Part shown: piece after piece, positions 18,465 to 27,260 of the stretch
How the letters are laid out: each line of letters starts with the position of its first letter
Numbering within the stretch: the first letter of the stretch is position 1
Source: Maribacter arcticus
Lineage (GTDB): Bacteria; Bacteroidota; Bacteroidia; Flavobacteriales; Flavobacteriaceae
DNA: 64,000 bases
Reading direction: 5' to 3'
Assembly: GCF_900167935.1 (NCBI RefSeq)
Contig: NZ_FUYL01000008.1
Span: forward strand, 124,001-188,000
Notes under the pieces: model-generated
Seen by the model: only the letters and a program-made list of their open reading frames with translations
Databases searched by the model: none
What the model was told of the DNA's origin: nothing
Position numbers and translations under genes: made by a program

Positions 18465-19052
18465 ATGCTGAAGGAAAATCTAAAAGACTATACTTTAATT
18501 TTAGCCTCTGCGTCACCAAGAAGACATCAATTCTTTAAGGAAATGGAATTGGAGTTTGAAGTTCGGTTAAAATCGGTAGAAGAGATTTATCCTTCCGAAT
18601 TAAAAGCTGCTGAGATATCGGATTATTTAGCTAAATTAAAGGCAAGTGCTTTTAAAAATGAGTTAGAAGCTAAAGATATATTAATTACTTCAGATACAGT
18701 GGTTTGGCACAAAAATGAGTCACTGGCAAAAGCTGAAGATGATATTGAAGCTGAAATAATGCTTAAAAAATTATCTGGAGATTGGCATCAGGTAATTACT
18801 TCGGTTTGTTTTACCACAATTGAACGGCAAATTGTACTTAACTCAATAACTGAAGTTAAGTTCAAAAATTTAACCCCCGAGGAAATTCGGTTTTATATTG
18901 AAAAGTTCACTCCTTTTGATAAAGCAGGTGCATACGGAATTCAAGAATGGATTGGGTTAATTGGCATCGAAGAGATAAAAGGTTCATATACTAATGTTGT
19001 TGGACTACCAACCCAATTAGTATATGAAACATTAACTAAGATAATAGAGTAA
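18465..19052 (+). CDS. maf: Maf family nucleotide pyrophosphatase
   Basis: The product is 195 residues. The Maf signature LILASASPRRHQFF is near the N-terminus, with the catalytic aspartate in ITSDTVVW, KLSGDWHQVITSV, and DKAGAYGIQEW near the C-terminus. Maf proteins hydrolyse non-canonical or pyrimidine nucleoside triphosphates (dTTP/UTP in the YhdE branch). The usual LGKP after the DTVV segment is here LAKAEDD, a small divergence. Third gene of the DUF2520-kdsC-maf run. Confidence 0.92.
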   Translation: MLKENLKDYTLILASASPRRHQFFKEMELEFEVRLKSVEEIYPSELKAAEISDYLAKLKASAFKNELEAKDILITSDTVVWHKNESLAKAEDDIEAEIMLKKLSGDWHQVITSVCFTTIERQIVLNSITEVKFKNLTPEEIRFYIEKFTPFDKAGAYGIQEWIGLIGIEEIKGSYTNVVGLPTQLVYETLTKIIE

Positions 19053-19083
19053 AATAATCCAAACACTTAAAAAAATAGTGATT

Positions 19084-20031
19084 ATGAATAATCTAAAACT
19101 GAATTCAAGACATTACATTATTTTCGGAATGGTAGTATTACTATCCTCATGCAAAGAAAAATCTTTAGAAAAGAGTGATACATTGGCCATAGGTACTATG
19201 GAAAAAGAAACCCAAGCACCTAAAAAGCAACTTATCCAAGAATTCAAAGATTATTGGTACAATGGCACAGCAGAAATCACATCTTACTCATTACAACAAG
19301 CTAGGTATGGCGAAATAAGAGAAGGAAATGCTGTAATGATATTCGTCACCGAACCATTTTTACCTGGCCTACAGGTAAAAGCCGATACTAATGATAGTAA
19401 TAATATTCCCGTACTTAAACTGAATGCTACTAAAAATTATATCACAGGAATTTACCCTTATTCCATTATGACGAGTAGTTTTTATCCTGTTTATGATAAC
19501 CAACATGCACTGAAGCTTTCATTTTCTTCTCAAGAATGGTGTGGTCATGTTTATGCCCAACTAAATAACAGGAATGATTTTGAAATTATGTCACACTCCT
19601 ATTTTGGTTCTGAAGCAGACCAAGATTATCATTTAGGCAAAACTAATCTTGAAAATGAAATTTGGAATAAAATCAGAATCAATCCTGCGGATTTACCTAT
19701 CGGTGAATTGACAATGATACCTTCGTTAGAATTTATAAGGTTAACACATAAAGAACTTAAGGCATATAAAGCAATCACGACCTTAACAAAAGCTGATGAT
19801 ATAAATACATACGAAATTACCTATCCGGATTTAGAACGTACTTTAAAAATTAATTTCCGGAGTGAATTTCCTTACACGATTGAAAGTTGGATGGATACTT
19901 ACAAAGATGGTTTCGGTGAAAAAGCTAAAGTATTAACCTCTACAGCAACAATAATTAACAGGATTACAACACCCTATTGGAAGCAAAATTCAAATAAGGA
20001 TTTATCTTTGCGCGACAGTTTAGGATTATAA
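19084..20031 (+). CDS. Lipoprotein of unknown function in the maf operon
   Basis: The product is 315 residues from the ATG (a GTG two codons upstream also keeps frame). The lipobox VVLLSSC at about residues 17-23 marks a lipoprotein. The mature sequence is mixed alpha/beta with SSQEWCGHVYAQLNNR in the middle; I do not recognise a named domain. Homologues in Flavobacteriaceae commonly sit directly behind maf, which is how they acquired 'septum formation' names, but there is no Maf motif here. It is 31 bases after maf and four bases before the MscS gene, consistent with one operon. Confidence 0.7.
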   Translation: MNNLKLNSRHYIIFGMVVLLSSCKEKSLEKSDTLAIGTMEKETQAPKKQLIQEFKDYWYNGTAEITSYSLQQARYGEIREGNAVMIFVTEPFLPGLQVKADTNDSNNIPVLKLNATKNYITGIYPYSIMTSSFYPVYDNQHALKLSFSSQEWCGHVYAQLNNRNDFEIMSHSYFGSEADQDYHLGKTNLENEIWNKIRINPADLPIGELTMIPSLEFIRLTHKELKAYKAITTLTKADDINTYEITYPDLERTLKINFRSEFPYTIESWMDTYKDGFGEKAKVLTSTATIINRITTPYWKQNSNKDLSLRDSLGL

Positions 20032-20035
20032 CTTT

Positions 20036-20614
20036 ATGAAAAACTTTATTGCCAATCATCACAATGAGCTTATCTATAGCCTTGTTGTTTTTATCGTTAT
20101 TCTTATATTAAAATTTCTTTTTTCCGCTGCGGTAAGAAAAGTCAGTAAAATCAGTGATTTCAATCCTGTTCGAACCAATTTAATCCTCAAGTTTATTAAT
20201 ATTGGGTTAACCATTATTGCACTTGTCGCACTCACTTTAGTGTGGAGTGTAAACTATAAGGATTTAGGAGTTATGTTATCCTCAGTATTTGCTATTATTG
20301 GCGTTGCACTATTTGCTCAATGGTCAATACTTAGTAATATCACTGCTGGCGTCATCATCTTTTTCTCCTTTCCTTTTAAAATAGGAAACACCATCCGTAT
20401 TTTAGACAAAGAGTTAACCGATCCAAATTCGACAGAGCTAGATTCTTTTGTAATTGAAGATATTAGAGCTTTTCATCTTCATTTAAGAAGAAATAATGGA
20501 GAGATTCTAACCTATCCCAATAACTTGGTTCTTCAAAAAGGTGTTATTCTAATTTCAACCTACCAACAAGGTGAATTTTTAAATACCGAGGAAGATGAAG
20601 AACAAACCATGTGA
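20036..20614 (+). CDS. Small MscS-type mechanosensitive ion channel
   Basis: The product is 192 residues with three transmembrane segments (about 12-32, 55-75 and 79-105). The third, from VMLSSVFAIIGVALFAQW into ILSNITAGVIIFFSFPFKIG, is the pore-lining helix and beta-domain entry of MscS. A short beta domain follows (NTIRI, FVIEDIRAFHLHLRRNNGE, YPNNLVLQKGVILIS). It is shorter than E. coli MscS (286) because the C-terminal cage is missing. It releases solutes on hypo-osmotic shock by homology, and ends the maf run. Confidence 0.88.
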   Translation: MKNFIANHHNELIYSLVVFIVILILKFLFSAAVRKVSKISDFNPVRTNLILKFINIGLTIIALVALTLVWSVNYKDLGVMLSSVFAIIGVALFAQWSILSNITAGVIIFFSFPFKIGNTIRILDKELTDPNSTELDSFVIEDIRAFHLHLRRNNGEILTYPNNLVLQKGVILISTYQQGEFLNTEEDEEQTM

Positions 20615-20694
20615 TTTTGTTAAAGAAGTCGTAAAAAAGCCCTGTTAGGTACTAATCTTATTATATTTGGATTTACTACCAAAACCATCTAAAA

Positions 20695-23226
20695 ATGCGC
20701 CAAGTATTAGGGTTAATAACCTGTTGCCTATTTGTATTCAATACTATAACTTCTCAGGCACCAAAAAATAGTTCACCCGCAGATATTTACCATTCCATTG
20801 AAAAATTAAACTTTTTAGGTTCGGCATTATATATTGCTGCACACCCAGATGATGAGAATACTCGGTTAATTTCTTTTTTATCAAATAATAACAAGGCAAG
20901 AACAGGATATCTTTCGTTAACAAGAGGTGATGGAGGTCAAAATTTAATTGGACCTGAATTACGTGAGCTTTTGGGTGTTTTACGAACACAAGAATTACTT
21001 GCGGCTAGACGTATAGATGGTGGTGAACAATTTTTTACCCGTGCAAACGATTTTGGATATTCTAAACAACCAAGTGAAACTCTCGAAATCTGGAATAAAG
21101 AAGCCATTTTAGGAGATGTGGTAGGAGCAATTAGAAAATTCAAACCAGATGTAATTATCAATAGGTTTGATCATAGAACACCTGGCAGCACTCATGGTCA
21201 TCACACGTCTTCAGCTATTTTGAGCTTTGAAGCCTTTGACCTTACAAATGATGCAAATGCATATCCAAATCAACTAAAGACTACAAGTACCTGGCAACCA
21301 AAGCGTTTGTTTTTCAATACTTCCTGGTGGTTTTATGGTAGTGAAGAGAATTTTGAGAAGGCCGACAAATCTCAAATGCTAAATATGGATGTTGGTATTT
21401 ACTACCCTATGTTGGGCATGTCGAATAACGAAATAGCTTCAATAGCAAGTAGCCAACATTTGTGTCAAGGTTTTGGAAGATTAAGCTCAAGAGGCTCTGA
21501 AAATGAATATATAGAGTTATTAAAAGGTGATTTACCAGAGGATAAAAACAATATTTTCGATGGAATAGACACTAGCTGGTCTAGAATTAAAGGCGGTAAA
21601 GCTATTGGCGAAATACTATATGGGGTACAGGACAATTTTAATTTTAAAAACCCAACCACTCATTTACCAGCCTTATTAAAAGCCTACCAATTACTTCAGA
21701 AAACCACTGATGAACACTGGAAAGAGCTTAAGACCGAGGAATTAACAAATATTATAACAGCCATTTCTGGATTGTACTTAGAAACTTTTACAGAAACACC
21801 ATATGCAAACCCAGGTGAAACCGCTGATGTACAAATACAAGCTTTAAGCCGAAGCACGGTTAATGTAAAAATAAAATCTGTTTTCATTAATAGTCAAGAC
21901 ATAGCTATTAATGATATTCTTTTAAAGAATAATGAATTATTTAAAGAAAAGGTAATTCTAAAAATACCTACAAATACAGAATTTACAAGCCCATATTGGT
22001 TAATGGAAAAGGGCACACTTGGCACTTATACCGTAAACAATAGTGAATTAATAGGAAAGCCAGAAACACCAAGAGCTTTCGTAACAACATTAAATCTAGA
22101 TTTTAATGGCGTTATTATTCCTGTAACTAAAGCGGTTGTATATAAATATGCCAAACCAGAAAAAGGAGAAATATATCAACCTTTTGAAATATTACCTGAG
22201 GCTACAGCTAGTTTTGCTGATAAGGTTTTAATTTTTGCTGACGCTTCTTCAAAAAGAATTCCAGTTATCATTAAAGCACACCATGACAGTATCTCTGGTA
22301 CTATTGAATTAAAATATGGCTCAGAATGGCAAGTAGACAAAGTATCACAACCTTTTTTCATTGCAAAAAAAGGAGATGAAAAAACGATTTATTTCAACTT
22401 AAGTCCGCCGTCTTTAGAAAATGAAAGCACCATCTCCCCTATCATAAAATTAAATGGCAATGAGATTACAAAAGAACTAGTAACAATTGATTATGACCAT
22501 GTACCTACCCAAACAGTTCTTTTGCCTTCAGAAGCAAAAGTAGTTCGCTTAAACATACAGAAGTCAGGGGATAATATTGGTTATATTATGGGTGCTGGCG
22601 ACGAAGTGCCTACTAGTTTAGAACAAATTGGTTATAATGTTCAGTTAATTGACCCAACTACAATTACTACAGAATCATTAGCAAAATATGATGCTGTAGT
22701 TTTAGGCATAAGAGCCTATAACGTTGTTGATGAATTAAAATTTAAACAACGTTTTATACTGGATTATGCTAAAAATGGTGGCACCGTTATTGTGCAATAT
22801 AATACCGCAAGTAGATGGGGTAGTCAATTTGAAAATATAGCTCCATATGAGCTAGAAATTTCTAGAGACCGTGTTACAAATGAAAATTCTGATGTTGAAA
22901 TAATTGCAAAAGAAAATTCATTAGTAAATTTCCCTAATAAAATCAATCAAGATGATTTTAAAGGATGGGTTCAAGAAAGAGGGTTATATTTCCCAAATAA
23001 ATGGAGTTCAGAGTTCACTCCTATTTTGAGTATGCACGATAAAGACGAAGAAATAACAAAAGGTAGTCTATTAATTGCCCCTTACGGAAAGGGAAACTAT
23101 ATTTATACCGGACTTAGTTTTTTTAGGGAATTGCCAGTTGGTGTACCTGGAGCTTATAAATTATTTTCAAATATGCTTTCTGTAGGTAAAGATAAAGTGG
23201 AGGTTAAAGAGAATATAAAGGGATGA
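20695..23226 (+). CDS. Exported PIG-L family deacetylase with C-terminal ThuA-like domain
   Basis: The product is 843 residues with a signal peptide (cleavage near ITSQA). The PIG-L/LmbE zinc motif AAHPDDE is at 48-54, and LTRGDGGQN, DVIINRFDHR and STHGHHTSS complete the deacetylase site. A beta-sandwich middle part is followed by a C-terminal GATase1/ThuA-like domain (about 620-835: GIRAYNV, YAKNGGTVIVQYN, YGKGNYIYTGLSFFRELP). Such enzymes remove N-acetyl or related groups from amino sugars; the substrate here is unknown. Its TGA overlaps the ATG of a 37-residue ORF, which precedes a sodium/solute symporter, suggesting coupled processing and uptake. Confidence 0.85.
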   Translation: MRQVLGLITCCLFVFNTITSQAPKNSSPADIYHSIEKLNFLGSALYIAAHPDDENTRLISFLSNNNKARTGYLSLTRGDGGQNLIGPELRELLGVLRTQELLAARRIDGGEQFFTRANDFGYSKQPSETLEIWNKEAILGDVVGAIRKFKPDVIINRFDHRTPGSTHGHHTSSAILSFEAFDLTNDANAYPNQLKTTSTWQPKRLFFNTSWWFYGSEENFEKADKSQMLNMDVGIYYPMLGMSNNEIASIASSQHLCQGFGRLSSRGSENEYIELLKGDLPEDKNNIFDGIDTSWSRIKGGKAIGEILYGVQDNFNFKNPTTHLPALLKAYQLLQKTTDEHWKELKTEELTNIITAISGLYLETFTETPYANPGETADVQIQALSRSTVNVKIKSVFINSQDIAINDILLKNNELFKEKVILKIPTNTEFTSPYWLMEKGTLGTYTVNNSELIGKPETPRAFVTTLNLDFNGVIIPVTKAVVYKYAKPEKGEIYQPFEILPEATASFADKVLIFADASSKRIPVIIKAHHDSISGTIELKYGSEWQVDKVSQPFFIAKKGDEKTIYFNLSPPSLENESTISPIIKLNGNEITKELVTIDYDHVPTQTVLLPSEAKVVRLNIQKSGDNIGYIMGAGDEVPTSLEQIGYNVQLIDPTTITTESLAKYDAVVLGIRAYNVVDELKFKQRFILDYAKNGGTVIVQYNTASRWGSQFENIAPYELEISRDRVTNENSDVEIIAKENSLVNFPNKINQDDFKGWVQERGLYFPNKWSSEFTPILSMHDKDEEITKGSLLIAPYGKGNYIYTGLSFFRELPVGVPGAYKLFSNMLSVGKDKVEVKENIKG

Positions 23227-23336
23227 AAAAAGAGCGTGACGAAAATACAACTTGGAAAAAAGAGTACACCATAGTTTTGGTGCTCAACCTAATTTATGTT
23301 CTTATTTTCTATTATATAATGACTTCATTCAACTAA
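23223..23336 (+). CDS. 37-residue single-pass membrane miniprotein upstream of the symporter
   Basis: An ORF starts at an ATGA overlap with the deacetylase stop and ends one base before the symporter ATG. Its product is MKKERDENTTWKKE, a charged N-terminus, then one hydrophobic helix (about residues 15-34) and the end TSFN. The zero-gap placement on both sides, Lys/Glu-rich head and clean transmembrane helix argue that it is a real, translationally coupled gene. Small helical partners occur beside other sodium/solute symporters (for example DUF4212 and YhdT types), but this one is much shorter and I cannot assign it to a family. Confidence 0.7.
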   Translation: MKKERDENTTWKKEYTIVLVLNLIYVLIFYYIMTSFN

Positions 23337-23337
23337 T

Positions 23338-25071
23338 ATGAAGGGATTAGATTGGTTCATACTTGCCGGCACATTGCTATTCATAGTAGTATATGGTGTT
23401 TGGAAAACCAAAGGAAGTAAAAACGTTGACGATTATGTTCGTGGCGGTAATGATTCTAAATGGTGGACCATTGGTTTATCTGTAATGGCTACCCAAGCTA
23501 GTGCAATCACATTTTTATCGACACCTGGCCAAGCTTTTCATGATGGAATGGGTTTTGTCCAATTTTACTTTGGCCTTCCTTTCGCTATGATTATTATTTG
23601 TATAGTGTTCATTCCCATGTACTATAGAATGAAAGTATACACGGCCTACGAATTTCTTGAAAATAGATTTGATCTTAAAACAAGATCCTTAACGGCTATT
23701 TTATTTTTAACGCAAAGAGGATTGGCTGCCGGTATTACCATATTTGCACCATCCATAATTCTTTCCGCTATATTAGGATGGGATTTAAGAACCCTTAATG
23801 TTATCATCGGAACTTTGGTCATTATTTATACCGTTTCAGGTGGCACCAAAGCGGTAAGTGTCACCCAAAAACAACAGATGTTCATCATCATGACCGGTAT
23901 GTTCATTACCTTCTTTTTTATATTGGGTTACCTTCCTTCAGATATTACCTTTAGTAAAGCAATGAAAATAGCTGGTGCTAGTAATAAACTAGAAATTCTA
24001 AATTTCGATTTCAACACTTCCAGCCGATATACTTTTTGGAGCGGAATTACTGGAGGACTATTTTTGTTTCTAGCCTATTTTGGAACAGATCAAAGTCAGG
24101 TACAGCGCTATTTATCGGGTAAGTCGATACGAGAAAGTCAATTAGGACTTGTTTTTAATGCAATTTTTAAGATACCCATGCAGTTTTTTATTCTGCTGGT
24201 AGGTGTAATGGTATTTGTGTTTTATCAATATAATCCATCTCCTTTGAATTTTAATCCCTCAGCAACAAAAGCTGTAATGGAGTCTCCCTATTCAAATGAC
24301 TACAGGCTTTTGCAAGAAGGGCAAATCGCTTTAGAAGCTGAGAAAAGAATTGCTCAAAATAAGTTTTCCTCTGCATTGGAAATAAAGGAATATTCAGCTG
24401 TTGAAGAAGCTAAAATGCAAATTATTCTTATCAATCAGAAAGATAGTATTAATCGTGTCGCAGCAAAATCACTAATTAATCAAGCGAGTGATGTGGTAGA
24501 AACAAATGATAAGGATTATGTCTTTATACATTTCATCCTAAATAATTTACCAACTGGTTTAGTTGGGTTATTGCTAGCGGTTATCTTTTCTGCCGCAATG
24601 TCCTCCACCGCATCCGAACTAAATGCACTTGGAACCGTTACCGCTTTAGATCTTTATAAGCGTAATATGAAAGGAAAATTTACAGAGGCCCATTATGTTA
24701 AAGCATCAAAGTACTTTACCCTATTGTGGGGCATCGTGGCCATTTTCATAGCCAGTATTGCCAATCTTTTTGACAATTTAATACAATTGGTCAATATTAT
24801 CGGTAGTATTTTTTATGGTAATGTTTTGGGTATTTTTCTGATTGCCTTCTTTTTAAAGTTTATCAAAGGAAATGCCGTTTTTTTTGCGGCCGTTGTAACT
24901 CAAATTATCATCTGTGTGATATATTATTATCTGATATATATATACCCTTCTGGTCAAGAGAAATTAGGTTATTTATGGCTAAATTTTATAGGTGCAGCAT
25001 TGGTAATTATAATATCCTTTGTTTTTGAAGCATTTGATAGAATGTTAAAAAAACCACTTCCTTCAATTTAA
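23338..25071 (+). CDS. Sodium/solute symporter (SSS family)
   Basis: The product is 577 residues with about 13 hydrophobic segments. The SSS features GGNDSKWWTIGLSVMATQAS and ITFLSTPGQAF at 37-70 belong to the first core helices with the sodium site, and SAAMSSTASELNALGTVTA lies in the second inverted repeat. An extra polar, charged segment at about 305-385 (rich in Glu, Lys and Gln) interrupts the membrane core and is longer than in typical SGLT proteins. Location between the PIG-L/miniprotein pair and galactokinase suggests a sugar or sugar derivative as substrate, but this is inference. Confidence 0.9.
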   Translation: MKGLDWFILAGTLLFIVVYGVWKTKGSKNVDDYVRGGNDSKWWTIGLSVMATQASAITFLSTPGQAFHDGMGFVQFYFGLPFAMIIICIVFIPMYYRMKVYTAYEFLENRFDLKTRSLTAILFLTQRGLAAGITIFAPSIILSAILGWDLRTLNVIIGTLVIIYTVSGGTKAVSVTQKQQMFIIMTGMFITFFFILGYLPSDITFSKAMKIAGASNKLEILNFDFNTSSRYTFWSGITGGLFLFLAYFGTDQSQVQRYLSGKSIRESQLGLVFNAIFKIPMQFFILLVGVMVFVFYQYNPSPLNFNPSATKAVMESPYSNDYRLLQEGQIALEAEKRIAQNKFSSALEIKEYSAVEEAKMQIILINQKDSINRVAAKSLINQASDVVETNDKDYVFIHFILNNLPTGLVGLLLAVIFSAAMSSTASELNALGTVTALDLYKRNMKGKFTEAHYVKASKYFTLLWGIVAIFIASIANLFDNLIQLVNIIGSIFYGNVLGIFLIAFFLKFIKGNAVFFAAVVTQIIICVIYYYLIYIYPSGQEKLGYLWLNFIGAALVIIISFVFEAFDRMLKKPLPSI

Positions 25072-25097
25072 AACCAATATATTTTACATAACCGTAA

Positions 25098-26258
25098 ATG
25101 GTAGATAAAACAATTATATCTTTTTTTAAAGAAAATTATAACGACAATCCCCTTATTATTAAAGCTCCAGGTCGTATAAATTTAATTGGCGAGCATACCG
25201 ATTACAACAAAGGTTTTGTTTTGCCTGCTTCAATAGAAAAAGGTATTTATTTTGCAGTTTCAGCCAATAATTCAGAGGCAATTCGAATTGAAGCATTTTT
25301 ATCCCAACCTGAAAAAATTGAGTTTGCACTAAATGGCACTCATAAAGAATTCAACTCTTTTTGGGGGAATTATTTTAAGGCAATTATAGAAATACTTATT
25401 TCTGAAAATTACCCTTTAAAAGGTATGGATTGTGTTTTTGGTGGTGATATACCTATAGGATCAGGACTTTCATCATCTGCTGCGCTTTGTTGTGGTTTTA
25501 TATATGCTATAACCAAAATCTCAGGAAAGAAGCTTTCTAGAGAAAAAATTGCTTTAATTGCTCAAAAAGCAGAGCATAAAATTGGACTGAATTGTGGTTT
25601 GATGGATCAATATGCTGTTCTCTTCGGAAAAAAAGGAAATGCATTTTTCTTAGATTGTAATGACCTAACCCATAGCTATATACCTATAAACTTAAATGGC
25701 TACAGTTGGGTATTAGTTAATTCTAATATTAAACACAACCTTGCAGTTGATTCTGAATATAATAAAAGACGAATTTCTTGCGAGAATATAGTTAAGGAAG
25801 TGAAACTTTCGAAGCCAAATGTTTGTTCGCTACGTGATGTTACTTTAAAAGACTTAAATAATATATCAGATAAAATTGATGCCATTGATATAAAGAGGGC
25901 AAAGTATATAATTGAAGAAAATGAGCGAGTTCGTCGAATGATGAAAGCCTTAACAAAAGGTGACGCGCAAGAAGTAGGAAACATTTTAAATGAAGGCCAT
26001 TGGGCAATGTCGACCCAATATGAAATAACCACCTCAGAATTAGATGCTCTCGTGAAAATTGGTGAAAATTTAGAAGGTGTTCTTGGTTCAAGAATGATGG
26101 GTGGTGGATTTGGAGGCTGCACAATCAATCTTATTCAGACTTCCAAATTAGAATCAAGCATTTCTTCTTTGCTTGAAGAGTATAAAAGTCAAACATCTAT
26201 AGATGCCGAATATTACCATTTAGCCATTGATGATGGTGTAAAGGTGTACTCTAATTAA
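25098..26258 (+). CDS. galK: Galactokinase
   Basis: The product is 386 residues of the GHMP kinase superfamily. The galactokinase signature GRINLIGEHTDYN is at 25-37, the ATP phosphate loop PIGSGLSSSAA is in the middle of the first domain, and GLMDQYAVLFG carries the catalytic aspartate region. The third motif MMGGGFGGC is near the C-terminus. It phosphorylates galactose at C1 as the entry to the Leloir pathway. The 26-base gap from the symporter gene suggests co-transcription. galT and galM are not in the window. The gene ends in a hairpin terminator. Confidence 0.93.
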   Translation: MVDKTIISFFKENYNDNPLIIKAPGRINLIGEHTDYNKGFVLPASIEKGIYFAVSANNSEAIRIEAFLSQPEKIEFALNGTHKEFNSFWGNYFKAIIEILISENYPLKGMDCVFGGDIPIGSGLSSSAALCCGFIYAITKISGKKLSREKIALIAQKAEHKIGLNCGLMDQYAVLFGKKGNAFFLDCNDLTHSYIPINLNGYSWVLVNSNIKHNLAVDSEYNKRRISCENIVKEVKLSKPNVCSLRDVTLKDLNNISDKIDAIDIKRAKYIIEENERVRRMMKALTKGDAQEVGNILNEGHWAMSTQYEITTSELDALVKIGENLEGVLGSRMMGGGFGGCTINLIQTSKLESSISSLLEEYKSQTSIDAEYYHLAIDDGVKVYSN

Positions 26259-26274
26259 AAAATATTTTAAAAAT

Positions 26275-26307
26275 AAAAAGTCCGTGTATTATTTACACGG
26301 ACTTTTT
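26275..26307. terminator. Bidirectional rho-independent terminator between galK and the DUF2911 gene
   Basis: AAAAAGTCCGTGTA, a five-base loop TTATT, and TACACGGACTTTTT form a perfect 14-bp stem with A and T tracts, serving the two convergent genes. Confidence 0.9.
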
Positions 26308-26327
26308 ATTTTTGTTGAAGATCCTAA

Positions 26328-27173
26328 TTAATTAGATCCCCACTCTTTCAATGAATCATTGTTCATTTTAATATAGTCATTATTACCAGCTTCAGTAGCT
26401 CCAGCTAATGATTTCTTAGCAGCTTCAATTGCTCCTTTTTTATCACCTGCTTTTGCTAAAATTAAAGACTGTTGTCTAAGCTGCCAAAATGCTGGTTTTT
26501 CAGTCATTGACATTGCTTTATTCATCCATTCTTTTGCCTTATTTATATCTTTACCTTCGCTTGAGTAGTAAACTGCTGCAGCATAATAATCATCTGCAGT
26601 TGGTCCGTTTAAAGCTTTATCGATACTTTTCATAACGGTAGCATCTGTAGGAACAATAAAAGGTACAGCAACATATGTATTTGCCCAAATAATTCCAATA
26701 TTAGCTCCATTACTCATTACATCATCAATAGTAATAGTAAAAGTTTCGACTGGCATATCCAATTTGTAAACAGGAACATTTAACTGTGCAACCACCTTAT
26801 TTTCTTCCCATTTACTTGGTGTACCACCACCTACAATATCAGTGTAAAAGAACACTTCCCAAGTAGAAGCACCTGGCTTTGTGAAAATAGAATAAGTACC
26901 TGCTTTCACCTCTTTACCACCAATTGTAACGTCGGTATCAAAAGTGATTTTAGTATAGGCATTAGCACCAGTACGCCATAATTTATCAAAAGGTACAAGG
27001 TTACCATATACTTCTCTTCCTCTCATGTTAGGGCGAGAGTAATCAATCATAACTTCTGTCAAACCTACCGTTTGCATCAATTTAGCTGATGGACTTGGGG
27101 CAGGTGTATTTATTTGCGCTTCAACAGTTAATGAAGCAACAATTGCCATTAAAAAAAGTACTACTTTGTTCAT
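26328..27173 (-). CDS. Exported DUF2911 protein
   Basis: The product is 281 residues with a signal peptide (cleavage near TVEAQ). The DUF2911 domain occupies about residues 25-185, with VMIDYSRPNMRGREVYG and LVPFDKLWRTGANAYTKI as its signature segments and GTYSIFTKP following. The C-terminal 90 residues are helical with TPR-like spacing (DDYYAAAVYYSSEGKDINKA). The domain is very common in Bacteroidota and its function is unknown. An 8-bp inverted repeat lies in the upstream region. Confidence 0.9.
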   Translation of the reverse strand: MNKVVLFLMAIVASLTVEAQINTPAPSPSAKLMQTVGLTEVMIDYSRPNMRGREVYGNLVPFDKLWRTGANAYTKITFDTDVTIGGKEVKAGTYSIFTKPGASTWEVFFYTDIVGGGTPSKWEENKVVAQLNVPVYKLDMPVETFTITIDDVMSNGANIGIIWANTYVAVPFIVPTDATVMKSIDKALNGPTADDYYAAAVYYSSEGKDINKAKEWMNKAMSMTEKPAFWQLRQQSLILAKAGDKKGAIEAAKKSLAGATEAGNNDYIKMNNDSLKEWGSN

Positions 27174-27183
27174 AATTTTATTG

Positions 27184-27208
27184 ATTAGTTTATAATAGTA
27201 AAACTAAT
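27184..27208. promoter_or_regulatory. Inverted repeat upstream of the DUF2911 gene
   Basis: ATTAGTTT, nine bases, then AAACTAAT: a perfect 8-bp inverted repeat 11 bases before the start codon of the minus-strand gene. The half-site spacing would suit a dimeric regulator, but in AT-rich DNA such a repeat can arise by chance. Confidence 0.3.
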
Positions 27209-27260
27209 TATAAACAAACTGTAGAAATGTTAATAAATTCTTAAATACCTGAAGGTCTTA

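Noticed and set aside
25700-26128. Minus-strand open frames of 142 and 94 codons inside galK
   Set aside because: They are antisense shadows of a well-supported gene with low-complexity, Ser/Ile/Phe-rich translations and no recognisable domain.
20695-26258. Complete galactose (Leloir) operon
   Set aside because: galK is clear, but galT, galM and galE are not in the window and the symporter substrate cannot be determined.
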